Of a DNA stretch of 64,000 nucleotides, positions 10,133 through 19,765 are shown piece by piece. Origin of the DNA: Pseudomonas monteilii (lineage in GTDB: Bacteria > Pseudomonadota > Gammaproteobacteria > Pseudomonadales > Pseudomonadaceae). The DNA is taken from positions 3,038,001 through 3,102,000 of the forward strand of contig CP013997.1 of assembly GCA_001534745.1 (NCBI GenBank). Reading direction: 5' to 3'. A model generated the notes under the pieces. That model ran no database searches and was not told the origin of the DNA. It saw only the letters and a program-made list of their open reading frames with translations. Every line of letters begins with the position of its first letter. Positions within the stretch are counted from its first letter, which is position 1. The position numbers and the translations under genes are program-made.

Positions 10133-10897
10133 ATCCAGCCCGGTGGCGCGCACGGAGGCCTGGACGTGGGGTGAAGCCAGGTAGCGCAGCAGGGCCTTGG
10201 CCTGAGCGGGATGCTCGGCATTCACGGGGATGCCAGCGGCGAATCGGGTGACCGACTGGACGTTCTCCGGAATCTTGCCGACGAAGGTCACGCCTGGCAC
10301 CGGCAGCAGCTCGGCGACCTGCTGGAAGCCCAGTTCGTAATCGCCTTGCGCCACACGCGCGGCGACCGGGGTCTTCTCGACCATCGTGCTCTTGCCACGC
10401 ATCGACGACTCGATGCCGAGCGTCTTGAACAGGTGATCCTGGATGTACACGCCGCTGGCGCTATCGGAATAGGCCACGGACTTGGCCTTCAGCAGCGTCG
10501 CCGCAAGTTCGGCATCGGTCCTGATCGCGGGCGTCGGCGCGCCAGCCTTGACCACCATGCCGATGCGCGAATCGGCCAGTTCGACCCGCGAGGCAGGGTC
10601 GACCTTGCCCTGCTTGATCAGCTCATCGAGCGCGTAGCCGACCATGATCACGGCGTCTGCGTGCTCGCCACGGGCCAGGCGATTGGGGATGGCTTCGGGG
10701 GCCTTGCCCATCGAAGGGCCCAGCACGGTCGTCAAGGTGTCGCCGCTTTCGGCCGCGTAGCCAGGGCTCAACGCCTTGTAGGCGGCGGTGAAGCCGCCCG
10801 AGGTCATCACGGTCAGGTGTTCAGCGTGCGCCGTGGCGCTCAGGGCGACCAGGCTGGCAAGCGCCAAGGTCTTGCAGGACAGGGTGGACAGCTTCAT
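10118..10897 (-). CDS. Molybdate-binding-like (SBP_bac_11) periplasmic solute-binding protein
   Basis: 259 residues with a clear signal peptide (MKLSTLSCKTLALASLVALSATAHA, cleavage after AHA). The mature part has the ModA-like type II binding-protein order: TVMTSGGFTAAYKAL near the N-terminus, YSDSASGVYIQDHLFKTLGI in the hinge region and AAGIPVNAEHPAQAKALLRYLASP near the C-terminus. No ABC permease or ATPase is adjacent. Instead it lies 65 bases downstream of, and on the same strand as, an MHS-family secondary transporter. Substrate is unknown: homologues are annotated as molybdate-like, but a carboxylate or other organic ligand is equally possible here. Confidence 0.8.
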   Translation of the reverse strand: MKLSTLSCKTLALASLVALSATAHAEHLTVMTSGGFTAAYKALSPGYAAESGDTLTTVLGPSMGKAPEAIPNRLARGEHADAVIMVGYALDELIKQGKVDPASRVELADSRIGMVVKAGAPTPAIRTDAELAATLLKAKSVAYSDSASGVYIQDHLFKTLGIESSMRGKSTMVEKTPVAARVAQGDYELGFQQVAELLPVPGVTFVGKIPENVQSVTRFAAGIPVNAEHPAQAKALLRYLASPHVQASVRATGLDSVSR

Positions 10898-10962
10898 GGA
10901 AGATTCGACTCACTCAACACTGACAGGGGCCCGGCGCTGGCGCGCCGGGATGGAGCCGTCGC

Positions 10963-12264
10963 TCATACGGCCAAGGGCGCGCGCAGGGCCAGACGGCGGT
11001 ACAGGACCAAGGTGGCGCACAGTGCGCAGACGGCTGCGAAGGTCACCCAGTAGGCAGGCGCTGCCTTGTCGCCGGTGGTGTGGATCAACCAGGTGGACAT
11101 GGCCGGGGTGAAGCCTCCGAACAGCGCGGTGGCCAGGCTGTAGGCCAGCGAGAACCCGGCGACCCTGACTTCGACCGGCATGATTTCGGTCAGCGCCGGA
11201 ATCATCGCGCCGTTGTAGAGCGCATAAAGGCACGAGAACCACAACAGCACTTCGAGCATGTGTCCGAAGCTTGGCGCCTGGGCCAGGAACGACAGGGCCG
11301 GATAAGCCGTGAAGATGGTCAGCACCGTCATGGCCACCAGCATGGGCTTGCGACCGAAACGATCGCTCAGCATGCCGCCGATCGGCAGCCAGATGAAGTT
11401 GGACACCCCCACCAGCAGGGTCACCAGCAGCGCATCGGTGGTGCTGAGGTTCAGCACGGTCTTGCCGAAGGTCGGTGCATACACGGTGATCAGGTAGAAG
11501 GCACTGGTGGTCATGGCCACCATGAGCATGCCAGCCAGCACCGTGCGCCAGTTCTGCGCCAGGGTACCCACCACTTCACGCATACTCGGCCGATGGGCGC
11601 GCTTGGCGAACTCCTCGGTCTCTTGCAGGTTGCGGCGCAGCAGGAAGATGAACGGAATGATCATGCAGCCGACGGCGAACGGAATGCGCCAGCCCCATTC
11701 GGCGACCTGCGCAGGCGCCATCCCCTGGTTGAGGGCATACCCCAGCGCTGCGGCGACGATGATCGCCACCTGCTGGCTACCGGACTGCCAGCTGGTGTAG
11801 AACCCCTTGCGGCCCGGCGTGGCCATCTCGGCCAGGTAGACGGAAACGCCACCCAGCTCGGCGCCTGCGGAGAAGCCTTGCAGCAACCGACCCAGCAACA
11901 CGAGTGCGGGCGCCCAGAGGCCGATGCTCGCATAACCCGGCACCAGCACGATGAGCAAGGTGCCGCTGGCCATGATCGACAAGGTGACGATCAACCCCTT
12001 GCGGCGCCCGACATCGTCGATGTAGGCACCCAGGACGATGGCGCCGAGTGGGCGCATCAGGAAGCCTGCACCGAACACGGCGAAGGTCATCATCAGCGAG
12101 GCGAACTCGCTGGACGCGGGGAAGAAGGCCGAGGCGATCTGCGTGGCATAGAAGCCGAAAAGGAAGAAGTCGAACTGTTCGAGGAAGTTGCCCGAGGTGA
12201 CTCGGAACACCGCTGCGGCGCGAGAGCGCCCAGAGGCCGCGGCAGGAGCGGACGGGGATGACAT
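10963..12264 (-). CDS. MHS-family MFS transporter (citrate/tricarballylate-proton symporter-like)
   Basis: 433 residues with 12 predicted membrane helices. Features of the metabolite:H+ symporter family: [21 protein letters not shown] at the start, [13 protein letters not shown] in the loop 2-3 motif, [19 protein letters not shown] after helix 4, and a repeat of the loop motif as [11 protein letters not shown]. This family imports citrate, tricarballylate, ketoglutarate or proline with protons. The ATG at 12264 is preceded by GGAGAAACAGCC; an upstream in-frame ATG adds 22 non-conserved residues. It is probably co-transcribed with the solute-binding protein downstream. Confidence 0.87.
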   Translation of the reverse strand: MSSPSAPAAASGRSRAAAVFRVTSGNFLEQFDFFLFGFYATQIASAFFPASSEFASLMMTFAVFGAGFLMRPLGAIVLGAYIDDVGRRKGLIVTLSIMASGTLLIVLVPGYASIGLWAPALVLLGRLLQGFSAGAELGGVSVYLAEMATPGRKGFYTSWQSGSQQVAIIVAAALGYALNQGMAPAQVAEWGWRIPFAVGCMIIPFIFLLRRNLQETEEFAKRAHRPSMREVVGTLAQNWRTVLAGMLMVAMTTSAFYLITVYAPTFGKTVLNLSTTDALLVTLLVGVSNFIWLPIGGMLSDRFGRKPMLVAMTVLTIFTAYPALSFLAQAPSFGHMLEVLLWFSCLYALYNGAMIPALTEIMPVEVRVAGFSLAYSLATALFGGFTPAMSTWLIHTTGDKAAPAYWVTFAAVCALCATLVLYRRLALRAPLAV

Positions 12265-12616
12265 GGCTGTTTCTCCAGCGATTTTATTGATTGCTTGTTC
12301 GCTTGCGAATGGCCAGTGTGCTTGACACATCTTGAAACGATAAGTGATTTGTTTTCATCTATTGATGCGCCACGGTTATCAATAACCTGTTTCAGCGTCA
12401 GACGTGCGTCCATGCTTTTCTGACCCAACCAATGCGAATCAAAGGGTTAGATGCTTTGTAAAAATCTGCTTTGATGCATGAAACAGGGCAAAGCGAAGCT
12501 TTTTCCATAGCGGGCCTCACTCATGATCGTGTGCATACGTGTTCGCAAGGGCGATCACGCATTGACGGCACGAAGCTGGTAGACTGCGCGACGTTATTAC
12601 CTAAGAGGATTGTTTC
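12265..12616. other. Intergenic region between divergent MFS transporter and yggL
   Basis: 352 bases, more AT-rich than its surroundings, holding the outward promoters of the leftward MFS gene and the rightward yggL. I see no open frame with coding character, no RNA gene and no convincing operator. A TTGACG hexamer near 12562 precedes yggL but lacks a well-spaced -10. Confidence 0.5.
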
Positions 12617-12961
12617 ATGGCCACTAACCGCTCCCGTCGTCTGCGCAAGAAACTGTGCGTGGACGAGTTCCAGGAATTGGGCTTCGAGCTGAACCTGGGC
12701 TTCAAGGAAGATCTGGATGATCAGGCGATCGATGCATTCCTCGATGCGTTCCTGACCGACGCCATGGATGCCAACGGCCTGGACTATGTCGGCGGCGACG
12801 ATTTCGGCCTGGTCTGCCTGGCTGAGCGTGGCTCGGTCACCGAAGAGCAGCGTGCGGCTGTCGAAGCCTGGCTCAAGGGCCGCTCCGAGCTGACCAAGAT
12901 CGAAATCAGCCCGTTGCTGGACGCCTGGTACCCGGAAAAGCCGATCAATCCGGCTTCCTGA
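12617..12961 (+). CDS. yggL: YggL family 50S ribosome-associated protein (DUF469)
   Basis: 114 residues starting MATNRSRRLRKKLCVDEFQELGFELN, nearly identical in its first 25 residues to E. coli YggL (AKNRSRRLRKK..DEFQELGF), followed by an acidic alpha/beta part. YggL binds the 50S subunit. GAGG precedes the ATG and an intrinsic terminator follows the stop. It occupies the position of PA3046 beside dacB. Confidence 0.9.
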   Translation: MATNRSRRLRKKLCVDEFQELGFELNLGFKEDLDDQAIDAFLDAFLTDAMDANGLDYVGGDDFGLVCLAERGSVTEEQRAAVEAWLKGRSELTKIEISPLLDAWYPEKPINPAS

Positions 12962-12975
12962 GACCGCACCGACGA

Positions 12976-13004
12976 GGGCCAGCATCTGCTGGCCCTTTTC
13001 TTTT
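12976..13004 (+). terminator. Rho-independent terminator of yggL
   Basis: GGGCCAGCA and TGCTGGCCC form a 9-bp perfect GC-rich stem around a minimal TC centre, followed at once by TTTTCTTTT. It lies 15 bases after the yggL stop. Confidence 0.9.
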
Positions 13005-13177
13005 GCGGCGGCAGAGCGTGGCCTGGTGCAGGGACGCAGGGCGGCCCTTTGTCAGGCTTTTGTGCCGAACGTGACGCAGGAGCCACAGGCTTGGGGCATA
13101 ATGCGCACGTTTCGTATTCAGGGCCATCATCTATACAGCCCTTGTGTTCCACCCTACGCGCGCAGGGTCACTTCATC

Positions 13178-14641
13178 ATGTTCAAACCGTTCCGCCCGCT
13201 GCTGCTCGCCGGTCTGCTCCTGCCACTGGCATTCCCCCTCCAGGCCGCCCCGGTCAACACCACCCTCTCACCCAAGGTTCAACAGGCGCTCAAGGCCAAC
13301 AAGCTGCAGGACTCGGCCCTGTCGCTGGTGACCATTCCCCTCGACGGCCCGGGCACCTCCACCGTGTTCAATGCCGACGTGTCGGTCAACCCCGCCTCGA
13401 CCATGAAGCTGGTGACCACCTACGCCGCCCTCGAGCTGCTGGGGCCGACCTTCCAGTGGAAGACCGAATTCTTCACCGATGGCACCCTCAGCAACGGCGT
13501 GCTCAACGGCAACCTGTACCTCAAGGGGGGTGGCGACCCCAAGCTGAACATGGAAAAGCTCTGGCTGCTGATGCGCGACCTGCGTGCCAATGGCGTGCGG
13601 ACCATCACCGGTGACCTGGTGCTCGACCGCAGCCACTTCGTGCAGCCCAACCTGCCCCAGTTCGACGATGACGGCGGCGACCTGAACAAACCGTTCCTGG
13701 TCAAGCCCGATGCGCTGATGGTCAACCTCAAGGCGCTGCGGTTCGTCGCACGCAACGATGGCGGCAGCGTGTCGGTATCGGTCGAGCCGCCGATCGCCAA
13801 GGTCCGCGTCGACAACCAGGTCAAGGCCGTGGCCTCGCGCCAGTGCACGGGTGACGTACGCTACAGCCCGGTCACCGACGCCGACGGCGTCACCGTGACG
13901 ATCACCGGCCAGCTCGGTGAAGGCTGCAACTCGCAGACCTACCTGTCGCTGCTCGATCACCCGACCTACACCGCCGGCGCGGTCCGGGCGATCTGGAGCG
14001 AACTGGGCGGCGTCATTCAGGGGCGGGACCGGGTGGAGAACGTGCCCAAGAGCGCACGCCTGCTGGCGCGGGCCTTCTCGCCTGACCTGGTCGAGGTGAT
14101 CCGCGACATCAACAAGTACAGCAACAACACCATGGCCCAGCAATTGTTCCTGAGCATCGGCGCACAGTTCCGCACGGATGCCGACGGCGATGACGCGCGC
14201 GCTGCGCAACGGGTGATCCGTCAGTGGCTGGCCCGCAAGGGTCTCACGGCGCCGCACCTGGTGATGGAGAACGGTTCGGGGTTGTCGCGCGCCGAGCGGG
14301 TCAGCACCCGCGAGATGGCCGCATTGCTGCAGGCTGCCTGGAAGAGCCCTTACGCGGCCGAGTTCATGAGTTCGATGCCCCTGGTGGGCATGGACGGCAC
14401 CATGCGCAAGCGGTTGAAGCGCACCGCCATGATGGGCGAAGGCCACATCAAGACGGGCACGCTCAACACGGTCCGCGCGATCGCAGGCTTCAGCCGCGAC
14501 GACAACGGCACGACCTGGGCGGTGGCCGCGATCCTGAACGATCCCAAGCCGTGGGGCGCCGGGGCGATCCTGGACCAGGTGCTGCTGGACCTGCGGCGTC
14601 AGCCCCAGGCCACCCCAGGCACGGTGGGCGTTGCGCGCTGA
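13178..14641 (+). CDS. dacB: D-alanyl-D-alanine carboxypeptidase/endopeptidase (PBP4)
   Basis: 487 residues with a signal peptide (MFKPFRPLLLAGLLLPLAFPLQA). All three penicillin-binding motifs are present: S74-T-M-K (PASTMKLVTTYAA), S-N-N (NKYSNNTMAQQLF) and K-T-G (GHIKTGTLNT), with the long PBP4-type insertion between the first two. It trims or cleaves D-Ala-D-Ala cross-links of periplasmic peptidoglycan. The start was set at the ATG opening the signal peptide; the longer in-frame extension upstream runs into the intergenic region. It precedes rlmL convergently, as PA3047 does. Confidence 0.95.
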   Translation: MFKPFRPLLLAGLLLPLAFPLQAAPVNTTLSPKVQQALKANKLQDSALSLVTIPLDGPGTSTVFNADVSVNPASTMKLVTTYAALELLGPTFQWKTEFFTDGTLSNGVLNGNLYLKGGGDPKLNMEKLWLLMRDLRANGVRTITGDLVLDRSHFVQPNLPQFDDDGGDLNKPFLVKPDALMVNLKALRFVARNDGGSVSVSVEPPIAKVRVDNQVKAVASRQCTGDVRYSPVTDADGVTVTITGQLGEGCNSQTYLSLLDHPTYTAGAVRAIWSELGGVIQGRDRVENVPKSARLLARAFSPDLVEVIRDINKYSNNTMAQQLFLSIGAQFRTDADGDDARAAQRVIRQWLARKGLTAPHLVMENGSGLSRAERVSTREMAALLQAAWKSPYAAEFMSSMPLVGMDGTMRKRLKRTAMMGEGHIKTGTLNTVRAIAGFSRDDNGTTWAVAAILNDPKPWGAGAILDQVLLDLRRQPQATPGTVGVAR

Positions 14642-14770
14642 GGCGCAACGTGGGTCATTGTCGTGTCGGTTCCAAGGCGATCCGTTACAACCCTCATGGG
14701 CCTACGGGCCCAATCGCGGCCAGTCCGACAGAGGCCGTACACGTTGAATGGCCTTGCGAGTCCGGCAGGC

Positions 14771-15376
14771 TGCAGCGATCTGGGTGGGAACTGGCTTGCC
14801 AGCGATAGGGCCCTGTCAGGCGCCGCCTGCATCGCGGGCAAGCCCGCTCCCACAAGCTGCTTGCGCAGCCAGGCCTACACTGAACTGAACTGACAGGTTG
14901 CCGAGATCGGGGTGGGAGCTGGCTTGCCAGCGAGAGGGTCCTGACAGGCGCCGCCTGCATCGCGGGCAAGCCCGCTCCCACAAGCTGCTTACGCAGCCAG
15001 GCCTACACCGACAGGCTGCTGAGGTCTGGGTGGGAGCTGGCTTGCCAGCGATAGGGTCCTGTCAGGCGCCATCTGCATCGCGGGCAAGCCCGCCCTCATA
15101 GAACATAAAATATCTTTTGATTTTAAAAGAAATAATTTCAGGGCTTTGTGGGCCCTGCGGGCCCAGAAATCGATCAAAGATAAAGCCTCTAGCCATGCCA
15201 GCTATCGCCATGTTCTCTGCGCGACAGCGCGGCGCCAAGGCGGCGGGCGGACTCCCACAAGCTGCTTGCACAGCCAGGCTGACACTGAACTGACAGGCTG
15301 CAGCGATCTGAGTGGGAGCTGGCTTGCCAGCGATAGGGTCTGGGCAGGCGCCGCCTGAGCCATGGGCAAGCCTTGC
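14771..15376. repeat. Cluster of four REP/BIME-type repeat units
   Basis: The gap between dacB and rlmL (14642-15444) is mostly repeat. The hallmark GGGAGCTGGCTTGCCAGC recurs at about 14787, 14915, 15033 and 15315 (first and last copies with one or two changes), spaced 118-128 bases for the first three. Each of the first three is followed by an inverted partner (GCGGGCAAGCCCGC...) about 50 bases on, so each unit can fold into a hairpin. The fourth unit is degenerate. These are extragenic palindromes mobilised by REP transposases, not a CRISPR. No gene is seen here. Confidence 0.88.
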
Positions 15377-15444
15377 GGTCCTCCCCTCTCCCTCTCACAT
15401 CACCCGAACCAGAGCGCTGGCTATCCACCAGCGCCCTGTCCAGC

Positions 15445-17637
15445 TCAGCGCAGCGTCAACCGCCAGGCGCGATGGATCTTGCCATTGCGGGCGAAGTCCG
15501 GGTCCAGGGTCTGTGCGCTGATCTCTTCGACGCCATAGCGCTCCGCCAGGTTGGCATCCAGCTCGAAGCGGCGGAAGTTGTTGGAGAAGTACAGCACACC
15601 CTCCGGCGCCAGCCGCGCCATGGCCAGGTCGAGCAGCTCGACGTGGTCACGCTGAATGTCGAACACCCCTTCCATGCGCTTGGAGTTGGAGAAGGTCGGC
15701 GGGTCGATGAAGATCAGGTCGAAGGTGTCCCGCGCGTTCTGCAACCAGGCCATCACGTCGCCCTGCTCGAGACGGTGCTTGTCGGAGAAGCCGTTGAGCG
15801 AGAGGTTGCGACGCGCCCAATCCAGGTAGGTCTTGGACAGGTCGACGCTGGTGGTGCTGCGCGCACCGCCCTTGGCCGCATGAGCGGTTGCCGTCGCGGT
15901 GTAGCAGAACAGGTTGAGGAAGCGCTTGCCGGCTGCTTCGCGCTGAATGCGCATGCGCATGGGCCGGTGATCGAGGAACAGCCCGGTGTCGAGGTAGTCA
16001 GTCAGGTTGACCAGCAGCTTGACGCCGCCCTCGGCGACTTCCAGGAACTGGCCCTGGGTGGCCTGGCGCTCATATTGACGGGTGCCGCTCTGGCGTTCGC
16101 GGCGCTTGAGCACCACCCGCTCCTGGGACACGCCCAGCGCCCGTGGAATCGCGGCCAGCACGTCCAACAGGCGTGCCTGTGCCTTCTCGGGGTCGATCGA
16201 ACGCGGTGCGGCGTACTCCTGCACGTGCACCCAGTCCTTGTAGAGATCGACCGCCACGGCATATTCCGGCATGTCGGCATCGTACAGGCGATAGCACTCG
16301 ATTTGCTCGCGACGCGCCCACTTGCCCAATTGCTTGAGGTTCTTCTGCAGGCGATTGGCGAACATCTGCGCGCCTTCGCTCAGACGAGCCGCTTCGGCAG
16401 CGATGGCAGGCGCACGCTGGCCAGGCTCGACCTCGGTGTCGGCCGTACGGCGCTCCCCGGTGACGAACTGGTCAGGCTGAATCTTGATCAGCAGCAGTTT
16501 GCACGGTAGCGCCCCGTTCCAGAACGCATATTGCTTGTGGCTGCGCAGCCCCATGCGCTTGCCCAGCTCGGGAGCTCCGGTGAACACCGCCGCTTCCCAG
16601 CCCATGCAGGCCTGACGCAAGCGCTCGCCCAGGTTCTGATAGAGGTAGAGCAGGCTGGCTTCATCGCCCAGGCGCTCGCCGTACGGCGGGTTGCTGATGA
16701 CCAGGCCCTTCTGGTTCTGGTCAGGCCGCGGCTCGAACGTGCCGACCTCGCCCTGGTAGATCTTGATCCAGTCGCCCAACCCGGCACGCTCGACGTTGTT
16801 GCGCCCTGGCTGGATCAGCCGCGGGTCGGCCTCGTAGCCGCGAATCCACAGCGGCGGCTTGGCCAGGCCTGCGGCAGCGCGGGCGACCGCTTCGTCATGC
16901 ACCTTGCGCCACAGGGCCGGCACATGGCCGAGCCAGGCGCTGAAGCCCCAGCGTTCGCGCTTGAGGTTGGGCGCGATGTCAGCGGCGATCATGGCGCCTT
17001 CGACCAGGAAGGTGCCAACCCCGCACATTGGGTCGGTCAAGGCGCCCCCGGCTGCAGCGATGCGCGGCCAGCCCGCGCGAATCAGCACGGCCGCCGCGAG
17101 GTTTTCCTTGAGCGGCGCCGCGCCTTGCTGCAGGCGATAGCCCCGTTGGTGCAGGCTGTGCCCGGACAGGTCCAACGACAGGATCGCCTCGCCGCGGTCG
17201 AGCCGCAGGTGCACGCGCACGTCCGGGTTGAGCTTGTCGATCGACGGGCGCAACCCGTCGCGGTTGCGCAGGCGGTCGACGATGGCGTCCTTGACCTTCA
17301 GCGCGCCGAAGTGGGTGTTGTCGATGCCCGAACCATGGCCACTGAATTCCACGGCCAGAGAGCCGTCGGCCGCGAGGTGATCCTGCCAGTCCACGCCTTG
17401 CACGCCGTGGTACAGGTCCTCGGCGTTGTTCATGGAAAAGCGTTCGAGGACCAGCAGCACACGGTTGGCCAAGCGCGACCACAGGCAGAGCCGATAAGCC
17501 GTTTCCATGTCGGCCGAGCCACGGATGGCGGAGGTGTGCTCGCGCACCTCCTGCAGCCCCAATGTGCGCGCTTCTTCAGCGAGCAGGCCTTCCAGGCCCT
17601 TGGGGCAGGTGAGATAAAGTTCGTGACGGTCCGACAT
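15445..17637 (-). CDS. rlmL: Bifunctional 23S rRNA methyltransferase RlmK/RlmL
   Basis: 730 residues, the usual length. An N-terminal THUMP domain (about 45-155) is followed by the G2445-N2 methyltransferase domain with its NPPYGERLGDE catalytic motif (about residues 310-320), then the C-terminal RlmK (G2069-N7) domain with NLFCYTATATAHAAKGGA and IDPPTFSNSKRM. The enzyme uses SAM to modify both guanines of 23S rRNA. The start MSDRHELYLTCPKG matches homologues; 42 further in-frame codons upstream, including ATGs at 17640 and beyond, are not conserved. It ends against the REP cluster. Confidence 0.95.
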   Translation of the reverse strand: MSDRHELYLTCPKGLEGLLAEEARTLGLQEVREHTSAIRGSADMETAYRLCLWSRLANRVLLVLERFSMNNAEDLYHGVQGVDWQDHLAADGSLAVEFSGHGSGIDNTHFGALKVKDAIVDRLRNRDGLRPSIDKLNPDVRVHLRLDRGEAILSLDLSGHSLHQRGYRLQQGAAPLKENLAAAVLIRAGWPRIAAAGGALTDPMCGVGTFLVEGAMIAADIAPNLKRERWGFSAWLGHVPALWRKVHDEAVARAAAGLAKPPLWIRGYEADPRLIQPGRNNVERAGLGDWIKIYQGEVGTFEPRPDQNQKGLVISNPPYGERLGDEASLLYLYQNLGERLRQACMGWEAAVFTGAPELGKRMGLRSHKQYAFWNGALPCKLLLIKIQPDQFVTGERRTADTEVEPGQRAPAIAAEAARLSEGAQMFANRLQKNLKQLGKWARREQIECYRLYDADMPEYAVAVDLYKDWVHVQEYAAPRSIDPEKAQARLLDVLAAIPRALGVSQERVVLKRRERQSGTRQYERQATQGQFLEVAEGGVKLLVNLTDYLDTGLFLDHRPMRMRIQREAAGKRFLNLFCYTATATAHAAKGGARSTTSVDLSKTYLDWARRNLSLNGFSDKHRLEQGDVMAWLQNARDTFDLIFIDPPTFSNSKRMEGVFDIQRDHVELLDLAMARLAPEGVLYFSNNFRRFELDANLAERYGVEEISAQTLDPDFARNGKIHRAWRLTLR

Positions 17638-18171
17638 GAGTAATCCAATGCCTATGCTGGCGGTTGCGCAGAGCCCGACGCGCACGTCTGGCCCCTGTTT
17701 ACCCGAAGGCGTTCGAACGACCCTCGGAACAAGCGGCTTGCCTTGCAAGCCCATGGCGCCCAACGCACTGGCACAAGGCCATTTGAGCGTCAGGCACGCT
17801 TAAAAATTCGGTTCAAGGCGTTGCTGCCATGACCCTTCGTCGTGTTTCAGGCGACCCCTGCAGTGTGACATGAATCCAGATCATCCACTGCACCGCATGG
17901 CGTAAAGCCCTGCCGTTGCTGGGTTTGCTTCGGATAAAGATGCGAAGCATTTACTTGCTTATCCCTTCATATCATCAAAGATGACGTACTTATGACAAAT
18001 CGATCATTCCCAGCGCCGTGAGCATTGGTTAGAACTGACGCCAGTCGCCTCAGGACGAGACGGCGCCCCTGGCTCGCGACGCCGGCAGCGAGCGCATTAC
18101 CGGCAGACCCAGTCTGCCCGGCCTCCAGGAGGCCGACGGGACCTACAGTCAACAAGTGAGGGAAGTACCCT
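17638..18171. other. Intergenic region between divergent rlmL and rmf
   Basis: 534 bases. Part of the middle (about 17930-18010) is clearly AT-richer than the genome and probably carries the growth-phase-controlled rmf promoter, but I cannot assign -35/-10 boxes with confidence. A GGAAGTACCCT segment just before rmf may supply its ribosome-binding site. No gene or repeat was recognised. Confidence 0.5.
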
Positions 18172-18387
18172 ATGAGAAGACTTAAGCGTGATCCGTTGGA
18201 AAGAGCATATTCACGTGGCTACCAGTACGGGGTCACCGGCAAATCCCGCGAACTTTGCCCGTTCAGCCTGGCTCCAGTGCGTCAGGCCTGGATCAATGGC
18301 TGGCGTGAAGGGCGCGGCGACAACTGGGACGGTTTGACCGGCACCGCAGGTATCCATCGACTCAACGAGAATCATGCCGTTGGCTGA
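18172..18387 (+). CDS. rmf: Ribosome modulation factor
   Basis: 71 residues, basic, starting MRRLKRDPLERAYSRGYQYGVTGKS, with the family-conserved CPF and WINGWREGR segments. RMF dimerises 70S ribosomes into inactive 100S particles in stationary phase. Its length and its position between rlmL and pyrD match PA3049. A strong terminator follows. Confidence 0.95.
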   Translation: MRRLKRDPLERAYSRGYQYGVTGKSRELCPFSLAPVRQAWINGWREGRGDNWDGLTGTAGIHRLNENHAVG

Positions 18388-18445
18388 ATGACGTTCTGAC
18401 TCCACCCACATGACGCGCCGATGGCGCGATGGGCTAGCGCCCAGA

Positions 18446-18469
18446 GGGCCCCTTTGAGGGGCCCTTTTT
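18446..18469 (+). terminator. Terminator between rmf and pyrD
   Basis: GGGCCCC-TTTGA-GGGGCCC stem-loop followed by TTTTT. It serves rmf and lies 12 bases from the 3' end of convergent pyrD. Confidence 0.88.
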
Positions 18470-18481
18470 CATGGGCGCCGG

Positions 18482-19504
18482 TCAGCGCCGCAGCGCAGCG
18501 ATCGCATCCACCGATTCGCGGATCAGCGACGGGCCCTTGTAGATGAAGCCCGAATAGATCTGCACCAGGCTGGCACCGGCGGCGATCTTCTCGGCGGCGT
18601 GGCGCCCTTCGGTGATGCCACCGGCGGCGATGATTGGCATCTTGCCTGCCAGCTCGCCAGCCAGCACCTTCACCGTGTGCGTACTCTTGTGCAGCACCGG
18701 CGCGCCCGACAGACCGCCCGCCTCGCCTGCGAACGGCAGCCCTTCGACACCCTCACGGCCCAAGGTGGTGTTGGTGGCGATGACCGCATCCATACCCGTT
18801 TCAAGCAGCGCCGCAGCGACCAGGGCCGTCTCTTCGTCGGTCATGTCCGGGGCGATCTTGATGGCCAGCGGCACGCGGCGGCCATAGGTCGAGATCAGCT
18901 GCTCACGACGCGCTGCCAGCGCCTCGAGCAATTGCTTGAGCGAGTCGCCGAACTGCAGGGTGCGCAGGCCCGGCGTGTTGGGCGAGCTGACATTGACAGT
19001 GATGTAGCTGGCATCGGCGTAGACCTTGCTCAGACCGATCAGGTAATCGTCGACCGCACGCTCGACCGGTGTGTCGGCGTTCTTGCCGATGTTGATGCCC
19101 AGGACCCCGGTGTACTGCGCCGCGCGCACGCGGGCCAGCAGGTGATCGACCCCCAGGTTGTTGAAGCCCATGCGGTTGATGATGGCCGTGGCCTCGGGCA
19201 GGCGGAACAGACGCGGCTTGGGGTTGCCCGGCTGTGGTCGTGGCGTGACGGTGCCGATCTCGACGAAGCCGAAACCCAGCTGGCCAAACCCATCGATGGC
19301 CGCACCGTTCTTGTCCAGCCCTGCCGCCAGCCCGACCGGGTTGGGGAACTCCAGGCCCATCACCGTGACCGGCAAGGCCGAAGGCTGCTTGCACAGCTTG
19401 CCATTGAGCCCCAGGCGGCCACCGGCGCCGATGAGGTCCAGGGACAGGTCGTGGGAGGTTTCCGGGGAAAGCTTGAACAGCAGCTGGCGGGCCAGGTTAT
19501 ACAT
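18482..19504 (-). CDS. pyrD: Dihydroorotate dehydrogenase (quinone), class 2
   Basis: 340 residues. The N-terminal membrane-associating helices ([20 protein letters not shown]) mark the class 2 enzyme. FMN and orotate motifs are visible: [34 protein letters not shown] (catalytic Ser in NVSSPNT) and IIAAGGI. It oxidises dihydroorotate to orotate in pyrimidine synthesis and passes electrons to quinone. Longer in-frame sequence upstream of the ATG is not conserved. Confidence 0.96.
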   Translation of the reverse strand: MYNLARQLLFKLSPETSHDLSLDLIGAGGRLGLNGKLCKQPSALPVTVMGLEFPNPVGLAAGLDKNGAAIDGFGQLGFGFVEIGTVTPRPQPGNPKPRLFRLPEATAIINRMGFNNLGVDHLLARVRAAQYTGVLGINIGKNADTPVERAVDDYLIGLSKVYADASYITVNVSSPNTPGLRTLQFGDSLKQLLEALAARREQLISTYGRRVPLAIKIAPDMTDEETALVAAALLETGMDAVIATNTTLGREGVEGLPFAGEAGGLSGAPVLHKSTHTVKVLAGELAGKMPIIAAGGITEGRHAAEKIAAGASLVQIYSGFIYKGPSLIRESVDAIAALRR

Positions 19505-19721
19505 GGGCAGGCAAGACTCGACGTGAGTGAGGGGGCGATTATAGCCAGCCCCTGGCGTGGGCGACAGGGTGTCTGTGCGCTCGGCCGTCATCTTCCCTGC
19601 CTGGCGGCCATGAACTCGACGGGACAGGGACGGGCTTTCCGACGAGGTGCTCGCGTCAGAAGCGTAGGCATGGCTGCAGGCGTGAGGACGAAGCACGGCC
19701 TTGCGCCGGCTCCAGAAACGG

Positions 19722-19747
19722 AAAAACCCGGCCGAAGCCGGGTTTTT
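19722..19747 (-). terminator. oprF terminator
   Basis: CCCGGC-CGAA-GCCGGG with runs of five A and five T on the two sides, so it can work in both directions. It lies 19 bases after the oprF stop. Confidence 0.9.
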
Positions 19748-19765
19748 CGTCAAGCATCAGACCAA

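Noticed and set aside
14771..15376. Regularly spaced repeats as a CRISPR array
   Set aside because: Units are 118-128 bases with inverted REP hallmarks, the intervening parts are also repeated, and there are no cas genes.
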